From Bordetella sp. FB-8 (GTDB lineage Bacteria; Pseudomonadota; Gammaproteobacteria; Burkholderiales; Burkholderiaceae_B): DNA of 64,000 bases. Numbering within the stretch: position 1 is the first letter of the stretch; every line of letters begins with the position of its first letter. Below the pieces are notes generated by a model. The model was not told the origin of the DNA. It searched no databases and saw nothing but the letters and a program-made list of their open reading frames with translations. The position numbers and the translations under genes were made by a program. The stretch spans positions 2,133,633 to 2,197,632 of the forward strand of contig NZ_KB907784.1 of NCBI RefSeq assembly GCF_000382185.1, given 5' to 3'. Positions 1-8,397 of this stretch are shown here, piece after piece.

Positions 1-245
1 ATGCAAGAGGGGGCGCAGTCGGGACTGTGCACTCTGCGGGTGGAGGCCGGGTTGGCGGCAAGTTCCCGGGCGGGGCGGCGTGGCCGGGGCACGAACTCGC
101 CGCCGCAATTCGGGCAGCGTCCGCCCAGCACCTTTTGTACGCAATCTTCGCAGAAAGTACATTCGAACGAGCAGATGCGCGCGCTGGGGTCGTCGGGCGG
201 CAGGTCCCGGTCGCAGCATTCGCAGCCTGGGCGCAGTTCCAGCAT
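1..245 (-). CDS. DUF1272 domain-containing small Cys-rich protein (C-terminus outside window)
   Basis: Reading the minus strand from an ATG at 245 gives MLELRPGCECCDRDLPP and a frame that stays open to the window edge, so the C-terminus is missing. The visible 81 residues hold a dense set of cysteines (CECC, CSFEC, CEDC, CPNC), which is the pattern of DUF1272 proteins, presumed small zinc-binding proteins. The family's function is not known to me. After the last Cys pair the sequence turns Arg/Pro/Ala-rich and loses obvious family character. It is divergent from the M14 peptidase gene, with 98 nt between the starts. Confidence 0.8.
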   Translation of the reverse strand, partial: MLELRPGCECCDRDLPPDDPSARICSFECTFCEDCVQKVLGGRCPNCGGEFVPRPRRPARELAANPASTRRVHSPDCAPSC

Positions 246-343
246 CACGGCCTCCTGGGTTGGGAATGTTGGTATTCTGTCCGGAAAAGCAGTCTGGCGC
301 GAGACAGGCGGCGGACTTTAACCGGACCAAAACGGACATCACG

Positions 344-2083
344 ATGAGCTTGCTGCTGGAGCAGAGTTTCGAACGCACCCTGGATGCCTGGGTGCGCGAG
401 TTTTCCGACCCCTCCTACGAGGGCGCCCAGATCGAGGCCTGGCTCTTCGAGGACGAGGCCGCCCGCCGCGACGCAGAGCGCCGCCTGGCCGAGGCCGGCG
501 TAACCGCCAGGTTGCGCAGCGCCTACAAGCCGCTGGTGCACTATTTTCTGGAAGAGGCGGACCTTTCCGGCCTGCACGCCGTGGCCATTCGCTATCCGAT
601 CCACGAGGCCGCCATGGCCAAGCGGTTCACGCTCGAAGCTTATCCGCTGGCCGGCCTGCTCGAAGGCGTCCCGGTGTCGTTCGCCGCCGGCTCCGCCGAG
701 CTTTACTACGAGGTCGAACTGCGTTATGAAGGCGGTCGCGTCAAGCGTGCGTGGGTCTATGCGCCCAACCGCCTGGCCAGGGACTATGCCGGCCAGGACG
801 CCCTGTCGCCCACCGGCTGGGTGCGCGCCGTCGATGCCGGCGGCGTGCGGCTGGACGAGGCGCGCGATACGGAATTTTCGCTGGCCTATGCGGCGGTGAT
901 GGACACCGTGAGCAAGCACCCCTGGGGCAGCAGCGAGCCCTATTTCGAGCGCCTGGAAATCCGCGTCGACATCCCCGCCATCGAGCGGGACCTGGGCTAT
1001 TGCGGCGAGGCGATGAGCACGGTCGAAGCGCTGCATGAAGACATCTACTTCGGCCTGCTCGAAGTGTTCCAGCTGCATTCGGGGCGGCCGCTGGGCAGCC
1101 GCGGCCTGCAGCCCGGCCAGATCATTCCCGACGTGCGCCGCGCCGAGCAAGGCGGCGCTCGGGTGTGCATCACGACCGTGGCTTACGAACCCATGGCGGA
1201 TGTCACGCCGGACAGCGCCGGCCTGCCGCTGGAACAGGCCGACGCGCCGCTGACGCCGGCGCGCATCGCCCATGAAATGCGGCAGATCGGCGGCGCACCC
1301 TATAGCGTGCTTACGCGCCAGGGCCGGCCCGTGCTTTGTACCTACGTCAAGGGCAGCGATCCGGCCGTGCTGATTTCCGGCGGGCAGCATGCCAACGAGG
1401 CTTCGGGCGTCGTGGGCGCGCTGCGTGCCGCCCATGTTCTCAAGGCTCGTCCCGGTGCGCATTTCGCGCTCATCGGTTCCGAGAACCCGGACGGCTACGC
1501 CCTGTACGCGCGCCTGCGCGAGCACAACCCGCGGCACATGCTGCACGCCGCGCGCTACTCGGCCCTGGGCGACGACCTGGCCTACCGCGAGCGCGAGCCC
1601 GCCTACGAGTCGGCCGCGCGCCGCCAGGCGCTGCAGGTCAGCGGGGCGCAATTGCACATCAATCTGCACGGCTATCCCTCCCATGAATGGACGCGCCCGC
1701 TGGCCGGCTACCTGCCGCGCGGATTCGAGCTGTGGACCCTGCCCAAGGGTTTCTTTCTGCTGCTCAGGCACCATCCCGGCTGGGACGACAGGGCGCGGCG
1801 GCTGATCGCCGGCGTGACCGGCGGCCTGGCGCGGCGCGTGCCCGAACTGGCGGCCTTCAATGCGCGCCAGATCGAGGTATTTCAGGCCCATGCGCTGGAG
1901 CGCGGCTTCGAGGCGATGAACGGCATCCCCGTGCTCCTCGCCGAAAGCGATGCCGAGATCGCGCCGCTCTCGCTCATCGCCGAATTCCCGGACGAGACCC
2001 TCTACGGCGATGCCTTCCGATTCGCCCAGACGGTGCAGACCGAGACGGTGCTGGCGGCGGTGGAGAGCTATCTGGCCCTCTGA
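344..2083 (+). CDS. M14 family zinc carboxypeptidase-like metallopeptidase
   Basis: A 579-residue protein. The C-terminal half carries the M14 zinc site: His349 and Glu352 in GGQHANEASG, and a second His442 in INLHGYPSHEW. This matches the HxxE...H zinc-ligand pattern of M14 carboxypeptidases and deacylases. The N-terminal ~300 residues are not recognisable to me and make the protein longer than a bare M14 domain. No signal peptide is visible, so it is probably cytoplasmic. The ATG at 344 is chosen because the upstream in-frame stretch is Arg-rich and non-protein-like. The substrate is unknown. ribD starts 58 nt downstream on the same strand. Confidence 0.85.
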   Translation: MSLLLEQSFERTLDAWVREFSDPSYEGAQIEAWLFEDEAARRDAERRLAEAGVTARLRSAYKPLVHYFLEEADLSGLHAVAIRYPIHEAAMAKRFTLEAYPLAGLLEGVPVSFAAGSAELYYEVELRYEGGRVKRAWVYAPNRLARDYAGQDALSPTGWVRAVDAGGVRLDEARDTEFSLAYAAVMDTVSKHPWGSSEPYFERLEIRVDIPAIERDLGYCGEAMSTVEALHEDIYFGLLEVFQLHSGRPLGSRGLQPGQIIPDVRRAEQGGARVCITTVAYEPMADVTPDSAGLPLEQADAPLTPARIAHEMRQIGGAPYSVLTRQGRPVLCTYVKGSDPAVLISGGQHANEASGVVGALRAAHVLKARPGAHFALIGSENPDGYALYARLREHNPRHMLHAARYSALGDDLAYREREPAYESAARRQALQVSGAQLHINLHGYPSHEWTRPLAGYLPRGFELWTLPKGFFLLLRHHPGWDDRARRLIAGVTGGLARRVPELAAFNARQIEVFQAHALERGFEAMNGIPVLLAESDAEIAPLSLIAEFPDETLYGDAFRFAQTVQTETVLAAVESYLAL

Positions 2084-2141
2084 CGCCGCGCCACGCGGCC
2101 AGCCCGCGTGCGGCATATGCGCGGCATACAATCGAATCAAT

Positions 2142-3293
2142 ATGGCCGATCCCTTGCCGCAAGACCTCGCCCACATGCGCCGAGCGCTCGATCTGGCGCA
2201 TGGCGTGCTCTATACCACCTCGCCCAACCCTCGGGTCGGTTGCGTGATCGTGCGCGACGGCCGGGTGCTGGGCGAGGGCGCCACCCAGCCGCCGGGCGGC
2301 CCGCACGCCGAGATCGTCGCGCTGCGCAACGCCCAGGCCCACGGCCACTCGGCCGAAGGAGCGACGGTCTACGTCACGCTGGAGCCGTGCAGCCATCACG
2401 GCCGCACGCCGCCCTGCGTGGATGCGCTTCTGGCCGCGCGGCCCGCCCGCGTGGTGGTCGCCATGGGCGATCCCAATCCCCGGGTCAATGGCGCAGGCCT
2501 GGCCAGGCTGCGCGCGGCCGGCATCGCGGTCGAGGTGGGGCTGTGCCTGGACGAAGCCCTGGCGCTCAACCCGGGTTTCGTGGCCCGCATGCGGCGCGGC
2601 ACACCCTGGACCTGGCTCAAGCTGGCGGCCTCGCTCGATGGCCGCAGCGCCCTGCATAACGGCGTGTCCCAATGGATCACCGGCCGCGAGGCGCGCGCCG
2701 ACGGCCATCGCTGGCGCGCGCGCAGTTGCGTGGTGCTGACCGGCATGGGCACCGTGCTGGCCGACGATCCCCGGCTCAATGTGCGCGACGTGGACACGCC
2801 GCGCCAGCCGCGCAAGGCCGTGGTCGACGGACGCTTCGTCATCCCCGAGGACGCGCGCCTGTTCGACGGAACCGAGGTGCTGGTGTTCACGGCCAAGGCC
2901 GATCCGGCCAAGGCCGAGCGCCTGGCGCGCAAGAATGTAAAGACCATATCGATGCCTGGCGCAGAACCATTGCGGGTCGATTTGCCTGGCATGATGCGCT
3001 GGCTGGGCGAGCACGAGACCAACGAAGTGCATGTCGAAAGCGGCGCCGGCCTGTCCGGCGCGTTGCTGCGGGCCGGCTGCGTCGACGAGCTTCTGGCCTA
3101 CCTGGCGCCGGTGCTGCTGGGCGACGCTGCAGGCATGGTGTGTCTGCCCGAGCTCGAAAGCCTGGACGCGGCGCAACGCTTCGAATTCATCGAGACGCTG
3201 CGCGTCGGCGACGACGTGCGGCTGCGCGCGCGCGCTGCGCAGCGCTGGCAGGCGCTGCGGTCGGGGCTGGACGCCGCGCCGCCGCCGGCTTGA
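2142..3293 (+). CDS. ribD: Bifunctional riboflavin biosynthesis deaminase/reductase
   Basis: This 383-residue protein performs the second and third steps of riboflavin synthesis: deamination of the pyrimidine intermediate, then NADPH-dependent reduction of the ribosyl chain. The N-terminal cytidine-deaminase-like domain shows the zinc ligands His55 (HAEIVA), Cys83 and Cys92 (PCSHHGRTPPC). The C-terminal reductase domain begins near residue 150 (WLKLAASLDGR). The length is normal for the family. The ATG at 2142 is preferred over the longer frame because family members begin with the MxRALxLA helix. Riboflavin synthase follows 38 nt later, so the two are probably one operon. Confidence 0.96.
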   Translation: MADPLPQDLAHMRRALDLAHGVLYTTSPNPRVGCVIVRDGRVLGEGATQPPGGPHAEIVALRNAQAHGHSAEGATVYVTLEPCSHHGRTPPCVDALLAARPARVVVAMGDPNPRVNGAGLARLRAAGIAVEVGLCLDEALALNPGFVARMRRGTPWTWLKLAASLDGRSALHNGVSQWITGREARADGHRWRARSCVVLTGMGTVLADDPRLNVRDVDTPRQPRKAVVDGRFVIPEDARLFDGTEVLVFTAKADPAKAERLARKNVKTISMPGAEPLRVDLPGMMRWLGEHETNEVHVESGAGLSGALLRAGCVDELLAYLAPVLLGDAAGMVCLPELESLDAAQRFEFIETLRVGDDVRLRARAAQRWQALRSGLDAAPPPA

Positions 3294-3331
3294 GCGATTG
3301 ATCCATCCTCTGATTTGAAGGACATTCCATC

Positions 3332-3949
3332 ATGTTTACCGGTCTTGTCGCGGCAGTGGGCCGCATCGTCGACGTCCAGCCGCTGCCCGGTGGCGAGCAG
3401 GCAGGCGTGCGCCTGAAAATAGACGCGGGCGGCCTGAACCTGGGCAATGTGGGCCTGGGCGACTCGATCGCGGTGCAGGGCGCCTGCATGACGGTGATAT
3501 CCCTGCCCGCGCCGGGACAGTTCGAAGTCGACGTCTCTCAGGAAAGCCTGCGCCGCACCGTGGGGCTGGACCGCGCCGGCGAAGTGAACCTGGAAAAGTC
3601 GCTCTGCGTAGGCGACCAGATCGGCGGCCATCTGGTGTCGGGCCACGTGGACGGTCTGGGCGACATCGTGAGTTTCGACGCCGTGGGCGAGTCGCGCGAG
3701 CTCGTCGTCCGCATTCCCAGGACGCTGGCGCGCTACCTGGCCTACAAGGGCTCGGTCACCGTCAACGGCATCAGTCTTACGGTCAATCGCGTGCGCGACG
3801 ACGAAACCGGCTGCGAGATCAGCATCAACATCATCCCGCACACGCAGCAGGTCACCACGTTGCGCAACGTGGGCGCGGGCGACAAGGTCAACATCGAGAT
3901 CGACACCATTGCGCGCTATGTGGAGCGCATGCTGTCGACGCAGCGTTAA
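3332..3949 (+). CDS. ribE: Riboflavin synthase alpha chain
   Basis: The enzyme dismutates two molecules of 6,7-dimethyl-8-ribityllumazine to riboflavin. The 205-residue chain has the two tandem lumazine-binding repeats of the family: the first opens with MFTGLV, and the second starts near residue 98 (GGHLVSGHVDG). Both end in the typical SLTV/TVIS-type strand. An AAGGACATT ribosome-binding region precedes the ATG. It follows ribD in the usual synteny; ribBA and ribH are not in the window. Some genomes label this gene ribC. Confidence 0.96.
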   Translation: MFTGLVAAVGRIVDVQPLPGGEQAGVRLKIDAGGLNLGNVGLGDSIAVQGACMTVISLPAPGQFEVDVSQESLRRTVGLDRAGEVNLEKSLCVGDQIGGHLVSGHVDGLGDIVSFDAVGESRELVVRIPRTLARYLAYKGSVTVNGISLTVNRVRDDETGCEISINIIPHTQQVTTLRNVGAGDKVNIEIDTIARYVERMLSTQR

Positions 3950-4000
3950 GGCTTCGTATCCAGGCAACAAACGCGCGAACCGCATAGTCGAGGCAATAGC

Positions 4001-4861
4001 GTGACAGCAAACTACGAAGCGCTGGTGGCGACCATACGCGAGAAATTTCCGCAGATCAGCCCGCAGCTCCAGGTCGGCGCCGGATTTCTCCTGGACAACC
4101 CCGACGAGGTCGCCGTGCTGTCAATGCGCAAGGTGGCCGAGCGCGCGGGCGTGCAGCCTGCCGCATTGGTCCGATTGGCGCAGAGCCTCGGATTCCCGGG
4201 CTGGAACGAGCTGCGCGAGATCTTCGTGGGCCGGCTTCGAACCCGTCCGCCCACGCTGGGCAACAAGGCGCGCTCGCTCGTCAAAGGCGGGGCCGACAAT
4301 CACCTCAGCCGAGAGCTCGCGCTATCCCAGGTGCAAAACCTGGAGGCCGTGACGGCCAGCAACGCGGAACGCGTCGTCGAGGCCGCCAAAGTGCTGCGCA
4401 AGGCCGAGCACGTGCACGTGGCCGGCTTTCGCTCCTGTTACCCGGTGGCGTTCGGCATCACCTACGGGTATCGCCTGTTTCGCTCGTCCATCAGCCTGAT
4501 AACGGGCGAGGCCGGCACGCTCGAGATGCAGGTGCGCGGCATCGAGAAGCGGCATGCGACGGTCGTGATCAGCTTCGCACCGTATTCGATCGAGGCTGTT
4601 CGGGTGGCGCAAGAGAGCGTCGCCCGCGGTGCGCCATTGATCGCCATTACCGACAGCGCGGTTTCTCCGATTGCGCTCAATGCCGATCAGGTGCTGCTCT
4701 TTTCGCACGATTCGCCGTCCTTTTTTCCCTCGCTCGTCGCTGCGTCAGCGGTCGCGGAGATGCTGGTGGCGCATCTTCTCGCGCTAGAAGGCAAGGCGGC
4801 TGTCAAACGGATCGAAGACGCCGAGGCGGCGCTGCACGCCAACGGCGCGTACTCAGCCTGA
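4001..4861 (+). CDS. RpiR/MurR-family transcriptional regulator (HTH + SIS)
   Basis: A 286-residue regulator starting at GTG. Residues ~1-77 form the RpiR-type helix-turn-helix (VLSMRKVAERAGVQPAALVRLAQSLGFPGW). Residues ~115-260 form a SIS sugar-isomerase-like domain (HVAGFRSCYPVAFG...TDSAVSPIALNAD) that usually senses a phosphosugar or other small ligand. It lies immediately upstream of the ABC transporter operon on the same strand. The intervening region holds strong inverted repeats over a sigma-70-like promoter, so it is the likely local regulator. The ligand is probably related to the transported compound, but that is inference. Confidence 0.9.
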   Translation: MTANYEALVATIREKFPQISPQLQVGAGFLLDNPDEVAVLSMRKVAERAGVQPAALVRLAQSLGFPGWNELREIFVGRLRTRPPTLGNKARSLVKGGADNHLSRELALSQVQNLEAVTASNAERVVEAAKVLRKAEHVHVAGFRSCYPVAFGITYGYRLFRSSISLITGEAGTLEMQVRGIEKRHATVVISFAPYSIEAVRVAQESVARGAPLIAITDSAVSPIALNADQVLLFSHDSPSFFPSLVAASAVAEMLVAHLLALEGKAAVKRIEDAEAALHANGAYSA

Positions 4862-4930
4862 CCTCAGTTTTCCCAGGATCCGATCCGTTCCTGGCTGAGG
4901 TGGGCGCCCAAATCCATTTTTGAAACAAAC

Positions 4931-5016
4931 GTTGTTGCTATTGAAAATATGGCAACAACACCTATTGACGATTCTCTCTGTTGCCGTAGTATTCGCATCA
5001 ACAACATTTGTTGTTG
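4931..5016. promoter_or_regulatory. Promoter with inverted-repeat operators for the ABC operon
   Basis: TTGACG (4965-4970) and TAGTAT (4987-4992) lie 16 bp apart and look like a sigma-70 promoter for the operon starting at 5119. One dyad, GTTGTTGC/GCAACAAC, spans 4931-4959 just upstream of the -35. A second perfect dyad, CAACAACA-TT-TGTTGTTG, lies at 4999-5016 over the expected start of transcription. Both use the same core, so they are probably sites for one dimeric regulator, most simply the adjacent RpiR protein. Confidence 0.65.
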
Positions 5017-5118
5017 TTTGGGCGACATAAAACACCGCGTGTTGCGGTAACGCCCGTAGTCGGTCGCATGGCCCGGGATGCCTGCCGGGGACCCTACTCA
5101 TTACTGCGGAGAGAAAAC

Positions 5119-5871
5119 ATGATTCGTCGCGTCTTTTTCCTGTCGATCGTTGCGGCTGCGCTGCTCGGTTCGGGTGTTGCGCAAGCCGAGAGCAGAGTTC
5201 TTATCGTCGGCACCGATACGTCCTTTATGCCCTTCGAGTTCAAGAAGGGCGATAAGTATGTCGGTTTCGACATCGATATGTGGGCCCAAATCGCCAAGGA
5301 TCAAGGCTGGAAATATCAGCTTCAACCCATGGACTTCAGCGGCCTCATCCCGGCGCTGCAGACGCGCAACATCGACGTCGCCTTGTCCGGCATGACCATC
5401 ACGGCCGAACGCAAGAAAGTGATCGACTTCTCCGAGCCCTACTACGACAGCGGCCTGGCTGCCATGGTGCGGGTCGGCAATACGAGCATCAAGTCGATGG
5501 ACGACCTGAACGGCAAGGTCATTGCCGCCAAGACCGGCACGGCCACGATCGACTGGATCAAGGCGCATCTGAAGCCCAAGGAGATCCGCGAATTTCCGAA
5601 CATCGACAACGCGTATCTCGCACTCGAAGCGGGCCGGGTCGATGCCGCCATGCACGACACGCCCAATGTGCTCTATTTCGTCAACACGGCAGGCAAGGGC
5701 AAGGTCAAGATGGCCGGCACCCCGGTCACGGGGGATCACTACGGAATCGGGTTCCCCAAGGGCAGTCCGCTCGTGCCGATCGTCAATAAGGAGATCGACA
5801 AGCTCAAGGCGGATGGACGCTACGCGACCATTTACAAGAAATGGTTCGGCAGCGAGCCGCCCAAGCAGTAA
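5119..5871 (+). CDS. Amino acid ABC transporter periplasmic substrate-binding protein
   Basis: A 250-residue family 3 solute-binding protein (GlnH/HisJ type) for polar amino acids or related amines. It has a clear Sec signal peptide (MIRRVFFLSIVAAALLGSGVAQA) cleaved near residue 23. The mature protein shows the family signature FEFKKGDKYVGFDIDMWAQIA and the ALSGMTITAERKKVIDFSEPYY region. The ATG at 5119 is preceded by GGAGAGAAA. It is the first structural gene of the operon behind the repeat-rich promoter. The exact substrate cannot be read from the sequence. Confidence 0.93.
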   Translation: MIRRVFFLSIVAAALLGSGVAQAESRVLIVGTDTSFMPFEFKKGDKYVGFDIDMWAQIAKDQGWKYQLQPMDFSGLIPALQTRNIDVALSGMTITAERKKVIDFSEPYYDSGLAAMVRVGNTSIKSMDDLNGKVIAAKTGTATIDWIKAHLKPKEIREFPNIDNAYLALEAGRVDAAMHDTPNVLYFVNTAGKGKVKMAGTPVTGDHYGIGFPKGSPLVPIVNKEIDKLKADGRYATIYKKWFGSEPPKQ

Positions 5872-5937
5872 TTCGTCACGACAGAATAGTGCGGCGCATG
5901 GCGCTGCACTGCCAACAAAAGCAAATAGGAGTGGCGA

Positions 5938-6594
5938 GTGAATTTTGACTGGCCAGTGATATGGACGGCGTTGCCCGACTTGATGGCAGGCGTCAAATTG
6001 ACGGTCTTCATCGCGTTTGTGGGTCTGATCGGCGGATTCTGCGTCGGCACGCTGGCGGGGGTGTTCCGTGCCTATGGCCCGCCTGTGCTGAACATTCTCG
6101 CGCAGATCTATATCGAGCTGATTCGCGGGACGCCGATCGTGGTTCAGGTGATGTTCCTGTATTTCGCGCTGCCCTTGCTGGCGCACATTCGGATCGACGG
6201 CTTGAGCGCCGCGATCATTGCCATTACGGTGAACTCGGGTGCCTATCTTGCCGAGGTAGTCCGCGGTTCGCTGCTCTCGATACCCAAGGGCCTGACCGAA
6301 GCGGGACTGGCCATGGGGCTGTCCATGCCACGCGTACTCGTGAAAATCGTCGGTCCGCTGGCGTTTCGCCGCCTGATTCCGCCGTTGGGCAACCAATGCA
6401 TCGTAAGTCTGAAGGACACCTCGCTGTTCATCGTCATCGGCGTCGGGGAGCTGACTCGCAAGGGGCAGGAGATCATCGCCGGCAATTTCCGCGCGGTGGA
6501 GATATGGACCGCGGTCGCTGTGATCTATCTGATTCTCACCGGCGTCATGACCCTGGCGCTGCGCTTTGTCGAAAGAAGGATGCGCATATTATGA
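5938..6594 (+). CDS. Amino acid ABC transporter permease
   Basis: A 218-residue HisM/GlnP-type inner-membrane permease that starts with GTG (MNFDWPVIW). The sequence shows several hydrophobic spans. The EAA loop reads EAGLAMGLSMPRVLVKIVGP, where the permease contacts the ATPase. A short ELIRGTPIVVQVMF motif is typical of the polar amino acid subfamily. The stop overlaps the ATPase start as ATGA, so the two are translationally coupled. It presumably forms a homodimer, since no second permease gene is present. Confidence 0.93.
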   Translation: MNFDWPVIWTALPDLMAGVKLTVFIAFVGLIGGFCVGTLAGVFRAYGPPVLNILAQIYIELIRGTPIVVQVMFLYFALPLLAHIRIDGLSAAIIAITVNSGAYLAEVVRGSLLSIPKGLTEAGLAMGLSMPRVLVKIVGPLAFRRLIPPLGNQCIVSLKDTSLFIVIGVGELTRKGQEIIAGNFRAVEIWTAVAVIYLILTGVMTLALRFVERRMRIL

Positions 6595-7319
6595 GCATGA
6601 TCGAATTCAGGGGCGTCTCCAAGAGTTTCGGCCACCTGCCCGTGCTCAATAACATCGATCTCAAGATCGACAGCGGCGAGATCGTGGTGGTGGTGGGGCC
6701 GTCCGGATCGGGCAAGTCGACTCTGCTGCGTTGCATCAATGCGCTCGAGAAGATCAGCGACGGCGAACTGCTGGTGGACGGCCTCAGCGTCAAGGGCAGC
6801 GCCGATCAGATCCGCAGCATCCGGCTCGAAGCCGGCATGGTCTTCCAGCAGTTCAACCTGTTCCCCCAAATGACCGCGCTCGAAAACGTGATGTTCGGTC
6901 CGATCCAGGTTCGCGGTGCGACGCGGGCCCAGGCGCGCGATCAGGCCATGGCGCTGCTCACGAAAGTGGGGCTGGAATCCCGTGCAAACCATTACTCGTG
7001 GGAATTGTCGGGCGGCCAGCAGCAGCGCGTCGCCATCGCCCGAGCGCTCGCAATCAAGCCCAAACTGATGCTGTTCGACGAGCCGACATCCGCGCTGGAT
7101 CCCGAACTTCGGCACGAGGTTCTGAAAGTCATGCAGGATCTGGCGACGGAAGGCATGACCATGATCGTGGTGACGCACGAAATCGGCTTCGCCAAGCGCG
7201 TGGGCACGCGCCTGCTGTTCATGGATCAGGGAATCCTCGTCGAGGACGGCGAACCCGGCGCGCTGATCGGCAATCCGCCCACCCAGAGGCTGCAGGATTT
7301 CCTCAAACATGTCTCCTGA
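6591..7319 (+). CDS. Amino acid ABC transporter ATP-binding protein
   Basis: A 242-residue GlnQ/HisP-type ATPase. Walker A is GPSGSGKST near residue 38. The Q-loop is VFQQFNLFPQ, the signature is LSGGQQQR, Walker B is LMLFDEPTSALDPE, and the switch His lies in VTHE. All catalytic motifs are intact. It overlaps the permease gene by 4 nt and the following C45-like gene by 11 nt, so transport and the downstream hydrolase are very tightly coupled. Confidence 0.95.
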   Translation: MSMIEFRGVSKSFGHLPVLNNIDLKIDSGEIVVVVGPSGSGKSTLLRCINALEKISDGELLVDGLSVKGSADQIRSIRLEAGMVFQQFNLFPQMTALENVMFGPIQVRGATRAQARDQAMALLTKVGLESRANHYSWELSGGQQQRVAIARALAIKPKLMLFDEPTSALDPELRHEVLKVMQDLATEGMTMIVVTHEIGFAKRVGTRLLFMDQGILVEDGEPGALIGNPPTQRLQDFLKHVS

Positions 7320-8382
7320 GTCGGGTTATCCGTCCATGCAGTCGCTTACGCCTCCCGTATTGTCAGGTGCGCCGCACGACATAGGCCACGCACTGGGCGT
7401 TCTGGCACGCCCCGTGATGGATGACTATATGGGCCAACGCGGCGCCTGGCGCGCGCTGCGGCCATGGCGCGGCCATTCCTTCGTCAAACAGCTGTGGCAG
7501 GCCGCGCTGGCCGCGTATCCCGAATACGTGGCGGAACTGAAAGGCATCGCGGCCGGTCTGGGCTGGCCTGTCGACGACGTGTTTCTCTGGAATTGCCGCG
7601 GCGAGCTGATTCACAACGTCCCGGATGGCTGCACCACGCTTGCCGTGCGCGCGCGGGAAACCCGCTACATCGCGCACAACGAGGACGGTGATCCCTATCT
7701 GCGCGATCACGCCATGCTCGTGGACATCCGGCCGACCGGAAAGCCAGGCTTCATTTCCTTCTACTATCCGGGCTCGCTGCCGGGGCATACCTTCGCAGTC
7801 AACCGCGCCGGTCTCGTCCAGACCATCAATAATCTTCGCATCGTCCAGCCGCAGGCCGGCGTGCCCCGGATGGTGCTTGCGCGCGCGGTGCTCGATGTCA
7901 GAAGCATCGGTGCGGCACACAGTGTCCTGGCCGGCAATGCGCGCGCCAGCGGATTTCATCACACGTTAGGTTGCGTTGGCGATGAGCGCCTGCTCAGCAT
8001 CGAGGCCACGGTGCTTCGCTGTTCCGTGGCTCCAATCGAATTGCGGTCTGGGCATGCCAATCACATGACGCACTCCGGTTCGGATCAAGAGCGCCAGATC
8101 GTCACTGCATCTTCCCTGGACAGGCAGAACCGGGTCGATCGACTGCTGCCCGCCCTCGGTGAGGTAAACGGCGCTAACCTGCTTGATGTGCTGTTCGACA
8201 AGGCGCCGGCGGGTTTGCCGATCTATCGCGACGATCCTGCCGATCCCGATGATGAAAATACGCTTGCCAGCGCCGTTTTCACGATAGGACCGACCGGCGT
8301 GGCATTCGAAGTCCATCGGCTGCGAGAGCGCTGCTTCGAGAATTTCATTACGAAAGATACGCAGCCGCGTGCTGTCTCCTAA
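7309..8382 (+). CDS. C45-family acyltransferase/amidohydrolase-like Ntn protein
   Basis: A 357-residue protein resembling acyl-CoA:6-aminopenicillanate acyltransferase. Members cleave themselves before a cysteine, which then acts as N-terminal nucleophile on N-acyl bonds. The candidate nucleophile is Cys108 in PDGCTTLAV, followed by the conserved RNxD-like region IAHNEDGDP. HTFAVNRAGLVQTINNL is the usual second block. No signal peptide is seen. The start at 7309 overlaps the ATPase gene; a second ATG at 7336 is possible. In this operon it could hydrolyse an imported N-acyl amino compound and pass the free amine to the aminotransferase. That role is inference. Confidence 0.8.
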   Translation: MSPESGYPSMQSLTPPVLSGAPHDIGHALGVLARPVMDDYMGQRGAWRALRPWRGHSFVKQLWQAALAAYPEYVAELKGIAAGLGWPVDDVFLWNCRGELIHNVPDGCTTLAVRARETRYIAHNEDGDPYLRDHAMLVDIRPTGKPGFISFYYPGSLPGHTFAVNRAGLVQTINNLRIVQPQAGVPRMVLARAVLDVRSIGAAHSVLAGNARASGFHHTLGCVGDERLLSIEATVLRCSVAPIELRSGHANHMTHSGSDQERQIVTASSLDRQNRVDRLLPALGEVNGANLLDVLFDKAPAGLPIYRDDPADPDDENTLASAVFTIGPTGVAFEVHRLRERCFENFITKDTQPRAVS

Positions 8383-8397
8383 CCTTTGTACACCTGT

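Noticed and set aside
3294..3331. Possible FMN riboswitch near the riboflavin genes
   Set aside because: The ribD-ribE gap is only 38 nt and the region upstream of ribD is 58 nt, too short for the conserved FMN aptamer; none of its conserved blocks was seen.
4862..5118. GTTGTTG repeats considered as a CRISPR array
   Set aside because: Only two short dyads with no regular spacers and no cas genes. Promoter operators explain them.
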